Positions 7,291-11,327 of a stretch of DNA of 11,327 bases are shown in pieces. The translations under genes were made by a program, and so were the position numbers. The first letter of the stretch is position 1. Each line of letters begins with the position of its first letter. Below the pieces are notes generated by a model, which was not told the origin of the DNA, did no database searches, and worked only from the letters and a program-made list of their open reading frames with translations. Source of the DNA: Candidatus Altarchaeota archaeon (GTDB taxonomy: Archaea > Altiarchaeota > Altiarchaeia > IMC4 > DAOVSA01); NCBI GenBank assembly GCA_030633635.1, contig DAOVSA010000007.1:1-11327 (forward strand), read 5' to 3'.

Positions 7291-8025
7291 TTATCTCCTC
7301 CGGATTCTATCATTAGCTCTCCTGAAAACTCCGATTAAGGTGAATGATTCCCGTCCAGATATAAATGCTCGTCCCATTAAGGTTCGAAACGTCTTTTTTG
7401 CCAGTCTGCATTTGAAATCGTTCTCATACAATGTGTCTACCAGATCATCAAATTTTTCAAGTAAAATCTCCTTCTCTTTGCGGTTTGCTTCCCTGAATTT
7501 TCTTTCTTTTTTCTTTATTTTTATCTTATCTAACTTAGAAATTTCATATAAAATGATTGCAACCGAGTGCGAGAGACTTAGAGTTGGATACTCCGCAGAA
7601 GTTGGGATAGAAACGAGCAAATCACACATTAGAATTTCCTTATTGAATAATCCATAGTCTTCTCTGCCAAATACCAGACCTATATTTCCGTCTAGATCTA
7701 AAGCGGTCTCCAGCTGACCCGGAAGAATTGGTGATCGCAAAGCATTTCGATCTCCAGCCGTTATTGCTGTAGTTGCAACCAGAAAATCAAACCTTTCTTT
7801 CAGTTCATTGAAACTATTCAGGCAGGTCGCATTTTCAAGGACATCCCTGCCGTGCATTGACATTGCCCTTGCTTCTCCCCCGATTTCCGGTGGATTAATC
7901 AAAATTAAGTTCTTAAACCCGAAATTTTTCATGGCCCTCGCCACTGCACCTATGTTTCCCTGATACTTTGGTTCCAGAAGGATTACAGAAAAATCTGGCA
8001 TTTTATATTTTATCTTTTTTACCAT
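7291..8025 (-). CDS. trmJ: tRNA 2'-O-methyltransferase, TrmJ-like (SPOUT/SpoU family)
   Basis: A 244-residue SPOUT-class RNA methyltransferase that uses S-adenosylmethionine. Motif 1 is NIGAVARAMKNFG (24-36), with N24 and R30 at the usual catalytic positions. Motif 2 is LVFGREDYGL (116-125) and motif 3 is IPTSAEYPTLSLSHSV (140-155), in the knotted AdoMet site. TrmJ proteins methylate ribose 32 in the tRNA anticodon loop, and archaeal members may prefer C32; the exact target here is inference. The motif 3 Asn of bacterial TrmJ (SLN) is Ser150 here. The C-terminal third (165-244) is helical and basic, as expected for dimerisation and RNA binding. Its ATG shares one base with the TAA of the RNase Z-like gene upstream, implying translational coupling. 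Met9 is an alternative start with no better ribosome site. Confidence 0.88.
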   Translation of the reverse strand: MVKKIKYKMPDFSVILLEPKYQGNIGAVARAMKNFGFKNLILINPPEIGGEARAMSMHGRDVLENATCLNSFNELKERFDFLVATTAITAGDRNALRSPILPGQLETALDLDGNIGLVFGREDYGLFNKEILMCDLLVSIPTSAEYPTLSLSHSVAIILYEISKLDKIKIKKKERKFREANRKEKEILLEKFDDLVDTLYENDFKCRLAKKTFRTLMGRAFISGRESFTLIGVFRRANDRIRRR

Positions 8026-8735
8026 TATAGCTCTATTATGTCCAAATCTGCTGGAACGATAATTGGTGTGAAGATCTTTTTCGCATCCTTGACTCGCTTC
8101 ATGTTCTCTTTTCTACAGATATGAACCAGTGCTAAACTCTTTGAGTTTGATTCTTTTGCGAGCCTTGCAGCACCCAAAATCGAAGAATGCATCTTAAAAC
8201 CCTCCATGTAGGCCTCAGCAATTAATAAATCGGAATTTTGGGCCAAAGTTATTGTTTCTCGTGTGGGTGCACCATCCCCGGTGTATATTACCTTCTTATC
8301 TTTGGTTACCGAAATGGACATGCACGGTATGGAATGTTTGCATCTGCCAAAGGAAAATTCATAGTCATTAATCTCCTCTTTTTTGCCGATTTCATGGATG
8401 TGGACCTCAAATCCAAGATCTGTCAATGATTTTTTATACGCAAGATATAGGAGGTTTGAAAGATACTCCGTAAGCCCACCCAATCCATAGATCTCCAGAT
8501 CTTTCTTTCTTCCATCCTCCTGAGATGCTACGAGCAATGCCGGCAACCCAAACGTGTGATCCGCGTGAAAGTGACTTATATAAAGAATTTCGATTCTCTC
8601 CAGATCAAATTTCAGTTTCATTAACTGCTGCACTGTTGTGGGGCCACAATCCAGCAATATTTGATCGTCTATTAAAATACTCGTATTCGCACGATCGCTA
8701 AATGCCTCTCCAGTTCCAAGGAATTGAATCTTCAT
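8025..8735 (-). CDS. RNase Z-like metallo-beta-lactamase fold hydrolase
   Basis: A 236-residue metal-dependent hydrolase. The HFHADH motif (H55, H57, D59, H60), H134 in KHSIP, D154 in YTGDG, H183 in MHSS and H205 in LVHICR supply the usual two-zinc ligands and the catalytic His of the tRNase Z branch. Its N-terminus (MKIQFLGTGEAF) also fits RNase Z/ElaC-like proteins. It is shorter than classical RNase Z (about 300 residues), and I see no obvious flexible arm for binding the tRNA elbow between residues 140 and 185. It could be a compact tRNA 3'-processing nuclease or a related phosphodiesterase. It sits between a 71-residue unknown (nine bases away) and trmJ (one-base overlap), which favours an RNA role. 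A weak AGGT precedes the start. Confidence 0.85.
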   Translation of the reverse strand: MKIQFLGTGEAFSDRANTSILIDDQILLDCGPTTVQQLMKLKFDLERIEILYISHFHADHTFGLPALLVASQEDGRKKDLEIYGLGGLTEYLSNLLYLAYKKSLTDLGFEVHIHEIGKKEEINDYEFSFGRCKHSIPCMSISVTKDKKVIYTGDGAPTRETITLAQNSDLLIAEAYMEGFKMHSSILGAARLAKESNSKSLALVHICRKENMKRVKDAKKIFTPIIVPADLDIIEL

Positions 8736-8744
8736 TATACCTAT

Positions 8745-8960
8745 TTATACATATCCTTTCATCAGATCTGTTTTATAAATTAAAGATCTCAAACTTTTTC
8801 TCAGTTTAATATCCAATCTCTCCCACTCCCTTGAAAGGACTATGGGCTTGGTTGGAATGAGCATCGGCCCCTGCATGACTAACTTACCCTCACATTGATC
8901 GTAAGAAATCGGTTTCATCTTTAGTATCTCCCCGATCTTTGAGGAATCATTTAATATCAT
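8745..8960 (-). CDS. Small protein of unknown function, 71 residues
   Basis: I do not recognise this protein. It is soluble-looking, with a basic C-terminal half rich in Lys and Arg (about 48-68) that could form a helix and might bind nucleic acid; that is only a composition-based guess. Its stop is nine bases before the RNase Z-like start. Its ATG overlaps by ATGA the stop of a truncated reading frame upstream, an arrangement typical of operon genes, and an AAGGA lies three bases before the ATG. These junctions are the main reason to accept it. The Shine-Dalgarno site can pair with a sequence about 30 bases upstream (inverted repeat 8962-9000). Confidence 0.6.
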   Translation of the reverse strand: MILNDSSKIGEILKMKPISYDQCEGKLVMQGPMLIPTKPIVLSREWERLDIKLRKSLRSLIYKTDLMKGYV

Positions 8961-9070
8961 AATTCCTTGATTGGAGTTAAAAGTCTCAATCCAAAGGAAT
9001 AATCGGTTGATTTAAACTCCTCATTGACCCTGACTTTTGCACCATAACCCATAAACTTGTATGGATTTAT
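8957..9070 (-). pseudogene. 3' remnant of a gene cut off by the neighbouring inserted element
   Basis: On the minus strand a reading frame of 37 sense codons runs from 9070 to a TGA at 8957-8959. It includes MGYGAKVRVNEEFKSTDYSF and ends LLTPIKEL. The composition looks protein-like, and its TGA overlaps the ATG of the next ORF as ATGA, the hallmark of adjacent operon genes. It has no convincing start: the only ATG (9050-9052) has no ribosome site, and the frame continues into the inverted-repeat element until a stop at 9128-9130. Only 26 bases separate the far side of the element from the next gene, so the 5' part of the original gene is not there. I infer insertion with loss of flanking DNA. 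The family is not recognised. A chance open frame in AT-rich DNA is the alternative. Confidence 0.45.
8962..9000. repeat. Imperfect inverted repeat over the ribosome site of the 71-residue ORF
   Basis: attcctt (8962-8968) and aaggaat (8994-9000) are perfect 7-bp complements. An inner ATTG/CAAT pair extends the stem around a bulge. On the minus-strand transcript one arm contains the AAGGA ribosome site of the downstream ORF. Confidence 0.5.
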
Positions 9071-9081
9071 TTGCTGTGTTG

Positions 9082-9125
9082 AGGAAAAATCATATTGATT
9101 TGGTGAAGCCAATATGGTTTTTCCT
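9082..9125. repeat. 16-bp stem hairpin inside the MITE-like element
   Basis: The arm 9082-9097 (aggaaaaatcatattg) pairs with 9110-9125 (caatatggtttttcct) over 16 positions with a single G-T wobble. The loop is 12 bases. It starts on the last base of the left terminal repeat. Confidence 0.9.
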
Positions 9126-9134
9126 TTTCACCGT

Positions 9135-9157
9135 ATTAGAAAGTATAACTTTCTAAT
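9135..9157. repeat. Perfect 10-bp stem hairpin inside the MITE-like element
   Basis: attagaaagt (9135-9144) and actttctaat (9148-9157) are perfect complements around a three-base loop (ata). Confidence 0.92.
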
Positions 9158-9165
9158 GAGGCAAC

Positions 9166-9202
9166 AAATTTTTGATATGTAAAAAATTTTCTTGTCAAGA
9201 AA
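9166..9202. repeat. Two overlapping, mutually exclusive hairpins inside the MITE-like element
   Basis: aaattttt (9166-9173) pairs with aaaaattt (9182-9189), 8 bp. tttcttg (9188-9194) pairs with caagaaa (9196-9202), 7 bp around a single central base. The arms overlap at 9188-9189, so only one can form fully. Confidence 0.75.
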
Positions 9203-9254
9203 TACTTTACGATTTATTCAACACAGCATGATTATATGGCGAAAATTCGATCTT

Positions 9255-9926
9255 CTATTCCTCTGGAGTAGTATACCCCAATTCCAATACTTCCCTTAAT
9301 TTTTCTGCCCATACCGCGGTATCTTCAGTGATTAAAAGCACTTCTTTTTCTTTTCCCTTTTCAATATATGTTAATCTGATATACCCCCTAGACAACTTCT
9401 CCTCCACACTAAATTTTTTAATGTCGGTGCGAGGTATGCTCAAGACACATTTACCTGTAATTCTTTTTTCCACAGCTATCTTTCTGTTTGTTAATAGTAT
9501 ATTCACATCCCTATGATATTTTTTTCCCATGAAACCACCTTTTCTTCTCGGAAATAAAACAGATACCCCCATATCAGGAGGTGTTTGATAGATTATGTGC
9601 TCATCTGACTCTAAATCCATGTGCTTTTCCTCTTCAGAAAATGAGTCAAGAATATAAAGTGTACCAACTATAGCGATAATGAGGGCCAGAATAGCACCGA
9701 GTATGGTAATAGACCTAACAGCCCCCAATATTACAATCACAAACAGGATAATCAAGGTGATAATAATACCTATCTTGATATATTTCTGTTCTTGAATGAC
9801 TTTTTCTGTCTTTTCTTGGTCTGGAATTTGTTTCTTCGAGTCCTTGGTGGGTTTTTGCTTCTCCTTGGTTGGTTTTTGTTTTTCCTCTTTCATCTTGTGC
9901 GATATTTTTGATTTGACCTCATTCAC
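9255..9926 (-). CDS. Two-helix membrane protein with PH-like cytoplasmic domain
   Basis: A 223-residue protein of unknown role. The first 48 residues are highly charged and contain EKQKPTK twice in a row (15-28). Two membrane helices follow (about 50-69 and 73-93), so both ends should be cytoplasmic. Residues 107-216 look like a bacterial-PH type domain: alternating beta strands (INILLTNRKIAVEKR-like pattern near 141-155, then RTDIKKFSVEE, YIRLTYIEKGKEKEVLLI) ending in an amphipathic helix (WAEKLREVLEL). This assignment rests on pattern only. The start is uncertain: GTG at 9926 gives the full protein, while an ATG 11 codons in (9891-9893) is the alternative, and neither has a good ribosome site. 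A perfect tandem 19-bp repeat lies directly upstream. It is divergent from the flavoprotein gene, with 155 bases between them. Confidence 0.75.
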   Translation of the reverse strand: MNEVKSKISHKMKEEKQKPTKEKQKPTKDSKKQIPDQEKTEKVIQEQKYIKIGIIITLIILFVIVILGAVRSITILGAILALIIAIVGTLYILDSFSEEEKHMDLESDEHIIYQTPPDMGVSVLFPRRKGGFMGKKYHRDVNILLTNRKIAVEKRITGKCVLSIPRTDIKKFSVEEKLSRGYIRLTYIEKGKEKEVLLITEDTAVWAEKLREVLELGYTTPEE

Positions 9927-9933
9927 CCCATTA

Positions 9934-9971
9934 ATCTCTTTTTTTGATTTACATCTCTTTTTTTGATTTAC
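9934..9971. repeat. Perfect tandem duplication of a 19-bp unit upstream of the PH-domain gene
   Basis: atctctttttttgatttac occurs at 9934-9952 and again at 9953-9971 with no differences. On the minus strand each unit reads gtaaatcaaaaaaagagat. The pair ends eight bases before the GTG start, so it lies in the leader or core promoter of that gene. Confidence 0.95.
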
Positions 9972-10025
9972 TTTTCATTTTATCGTTCAAGATATGACAT
10001 CGCCATATATGATTAATTTAATGGA

Positions 10026-10050
10026 TTTTAAAATAAAAATAGATAAATAA
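10026..10050 (+). promoter_or_regulatory. AT-rich promoter region for the flavoprotein-larE pair
   Basis: ttttaaaata (10026-10035) and ataaata (10044-10050) are both TATA-like and lie at workable distances from the ATG at 10082. I cannot choose between them. The later one would give a nearly leaderless transcript, which fits the absence of a Shine-Dalgarno site. Confidence 0.35.
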
Positions 10051-10081
10051 GGTAAGACGTAAATTATGTTTCCCATAAATT

Positions 10082-10765
10082 ATGGAATTTGATGAAATGA
10101 ATGTCTTGTGGTGCGTAACTGGTGCCGGACACCGATTAAAAGAGAGTTATAGATTCATGTCAAACTTGCAGCGTGTTACAATAGCGTTTTCTAATGCGGG
10201 TTATGAAGTCGCACGAATGTATGGTCTCCTAAAAGATTTTGAGAGATTGGGAAATGAAATAATCTTAGAAAAAAATCAATACCATAGCAGTCCTTTTTGT
10301 GGCAGAATGATTAAGGGTGAATACGATGTAGTTGTGGTCGCACCCTGCACCGCAAATACGATAGCAAAGCTCGCTTATGGAATCAGTGATACTTTGATAA
10401 CGAATATCGTCGCACAAGCGATCAAAGCAAAGATTCCGGTCTTTATTTTACCCACAGATGCGCATAAAATCCAAAAAACGAAAATTCCAGTCACAATCGA
10501 CGCGGATAAATGTAAAAACTGCGATGTCTGTTTACCCATGCTCAACTGCCCGTCCAATGCATTTTTTATCACGGAAAGACCAAGAATTGATTTATTGAAG
10601 TGTAATGCTTGTCAAAAGTGCATCCCCCATTGTAAGTACGGTGCGATAACCTTCGGCAGTATCGTAGAGGTTCGCTGTAGAGAAATAGATATTCGAAATG
10701 TTGAAAATGTCGGAAAAATTGAAGGTATCACGATATTTGAAAGATTTGAGGATCTAAACCTATGA
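10082..10765 (+). CDS. DmrX/AfpA-type flavoprotein with two 4Fe-4S ferredoxin motifs
   Basis: A 227-residue iron-sulfur flavoprotein. The N-terminal part (about 7-130) is a UbiX/AfpA-like FMN-binding fold: WCVTGAGHRLKES (10-22), TIAFSNAGYEVARMYG, VVVVAPCTANTIAKLAYGISD (83-103) and VFILPTDAH. Residues 144-156 (C144, C147, C150, C156) and 174-184 (C174, C177, C180, C184) form two ferredoxin-type cluster motifs. Size and layout match DmrX, the dihydromethanopterin reductase (acceptor) of Methanosarcina, and the related archaeoflavoprotein AfpA. Substrate is inference: it could reduce dihydromethanopterin or serve as an electron carrier. A second in-frame ATG (codon 6) is a possible start. The TGA overlaps the ATG of larE as ATGA, indicating a two-gene operon. 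The start codon sits in a 13-base palindrome (10073-10085). Confidence 0.85.
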   Translation: MEFDEMNVLWCVTGAGHRLKESYRFMSNLQRVTIAFSNAGYEVARMYGLLKDFERLGNEIILEKNQYHSSPFCGRMIKGEYDVVVVAPCTANTIAKLAYGISDTLITNIVAQAIKAKIPVFILPTDAHKIQKTKIPVTIDADKCKNCDVCLPMLNCPSNAFFITERPRIDLLKCNACQKCIPHCKYGAITFGSIVEVRCREIDIRNVENVGKIEGITIFERFEDLNL

Positions 10766-11327
10766 CCTCCCTGAACCACAAACACGAAAGAGTAAAGGAT
10801 CTGATAAAAGATTTGGATAGCGTAGTAATCGCATTTTCTGGTGGAGTTGATTCCAGTTTAGTCGCTAAGATAGCAAAAGATACATTAGATAATGTAATTG
10901 CAGTAACCATCGACTCAAAAATAGTCTCAAGAAATGAGATCAAACACGCAAAGGATATGGCAAATGAAATTGGGATAAAGCACCAGATAGTTAAATTGGA
11001 CCTATTAGGGGATGAAAATTTCGTAAAGAACCCGCTTGACAGGTGTTATTTCTGTAAAAAAAGGATTGTTGGGACTTTAAATGATATTCGTAATGAATAT
11101 GGATTCAAATATGTGGTGGACGGAACAAACTTTGACGATCTAAAAGATCCGGGAAGGTATGGACTGCGAGCATTGAGAGAGGGGAAAGTAATAAGAAGCC
11201 CACTAGCAGAAGTAGGTATTAAAAAGCGAGAGGTCAGAGAACTTGCGAAGGAATTGGGTTTATCAAACGCCAAAAGACGATCTGTGTCCTGCATGGCAAC
11301 CCGAATACCAACTAATGAGCAGATAAC
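10762..11327 (+). CDS. larE: LarE-type ATP-dependent sulfur transferase (partial, runs off the right edge)
   Basis: About 188 residues are in the window. The PP-loop ATPase motif SGGVDSS (26-32) activates a carboxylate as an adenylate; LarE then transfers sulfur in making the nickel-pincer cofactor of lactate racemase-type enzymes. Typical LarE segments follow: RCYFCK (94-99), VVDGTNFDD, GRYGLRAL, SPLAEVGIKK and SCMATRIP (176-183). C177 corresponds to the sacrificial Cys176 of the Lactobacillus enzyme. C95 and C98 are additional, so three Cys are positioned as in LarE variants that bind a 4Fe-4S cluster rather than giving up a cysteine. A GAGGAT ribosome site lies eight bases before the ATG. 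The start overlaps the flavoprotein stop as ATGA. Related PP-loop enzymes of other thiolation pathways are the main alternative. Confidence 0.9.
   Translation, partial: MTSLNHKHERVKDLIKDLDSVVIAFSGGVDSSLVAKIAKDTLDNVIAVTIDSKIVSRNEIKHAKDMANEIGIKHQIVKLDLLGDENFVKNPLDRCYFCKKRIVGTLNDIRNEYGFKYVVDGTNFDDLKDPGRYGLRALREGKVIRSPLAEVGIKKREVRELAKELGLSNAKRRSVSCMATRIPTNEQI

Larger units (their letters stand above)
9072..9228. mobile_element. MITE-like element with 11-bp terminal inverted repeats, IS5/IS903-like end
   Basis: The 157-bp segment begins TGCTGTGTTGA (9072-9082) and ends TCAACACAGCA (9218-9228), perfect 11-bp inverted repeats. Read inward from the right end on the minus strand, the sequence is tgctgtgttgaataaatc, which matches 16 of the 18 bases of the IS903 terminus as I remember it (ggctttgttgaataaatc). 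The interior has three strong hairpins and no complete gene. One minus-strand frame runs nearly end to end: 26 codons from 9213, a TAA at 9136-9138, then 22 codons ending in QINMIFPQHSK at the left end. It may be a relic of a transposase. I found no convincing target duplication; the flanks are ggatttatt and tgattatat. It could instead be a structured RNA closed by the 11-bp stem. Confidence 0.6.

Noticed and set aside
7262..7657. Plus-strand 131-residue open frame
   Set aside because: It lies opposite the trmJ 3' half, has no family features and no promoter or ribosome site.
8745..9070. A single gene split by a frameshift (remnant plus 71-residue ORF)
   Set aside because: The junction is a clean ATGA overlap with a ribosome site before the ATG, which fits two genes better than a frameshift, though a homologue search could overturn this.
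9072..9228. tRNA or other known RNA gene in the hairpin-rich region
   Set aside because: There is no T-loop (GTTCRANNC-like) sequence or CCA-stem pattern, and the stems are too long and AT-rich for a tRNA; the IS-like ends explain it better.

Overview
The window looks like chromosomal DNA of a euryarchaeon. The support is an archaeal histone, an archaeal-type alanyl-tRNA synthetase, an archaeal TrmJ-like methyltransferase, a methanopterin-reductase-like flavoprotein, AT-rich TATA-type promoters and a poly-T terminator. A methanogen or ANME-related lineage is my best guess from the DmrX-like flavoprotein, but the lineage is inference. No CRISPR array, tRNA or rRNA gene is visible.

Left part (1-463): a minus-strand histone gene with a clear TATA box, Shine-Dalgarno site and poly-T terminator. 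Its promoter block is copied almost exactly at the left edge of the window, which predicts a second, similarly controlled gene (perhaps a second histone) just outside. Centre-left (464-6037), plus strand: alanyl-tRNA synthetase, a cation/proton antiporter with a very long Glu/Lys tail, and RNA 3'-phosphate cyclase RtcA.

Centre (6052-8960), minus strand: a membrane-anchored surface protein with two related beta-sandwich repeats around a Cys-rich domain and a helical domain. To its right is a tight cluster, transcribed leftwards: a 71-residue unknown, an RNase Z-like metallo-beta-lactamase and a TrmJ-like tRNA 2'-O-methyltransferase. The last two share one base at the stop/start junction. With AlaRS and RtcA nearby, the window is rich in tRNA and RNA metabolism.

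Right-centre (8957-9254): the most interesting non-coding stretch. A 157-bp element has 11-bp terminal inverted repeats and several internal hairpins, and one end closely resembles the IS903 (IS5 family) terminus. It abuts what looks like the 3' remnant of a gene whose stop overlaps the start of the 71-residue ORF (ATGA). I read this as a MITE-like insertion, with loss of flanking DNA, that truncated the head gene of the operon.

Right part (9255-11327): a two-helix membrane protein with a PH-like cytoplasmic domain (minus strand), then a divergent plus-strand pair overlapping by ATGA. The pair is a DmrX/AfpA-type flavoprotein carrying two 4Fe-4S motifs, followed by a LarE-type sulfur transferase that runs off the window. 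The overlap suggests the two act together, possibly in a redox-dependent sulfur transfer or cofactor pathway.
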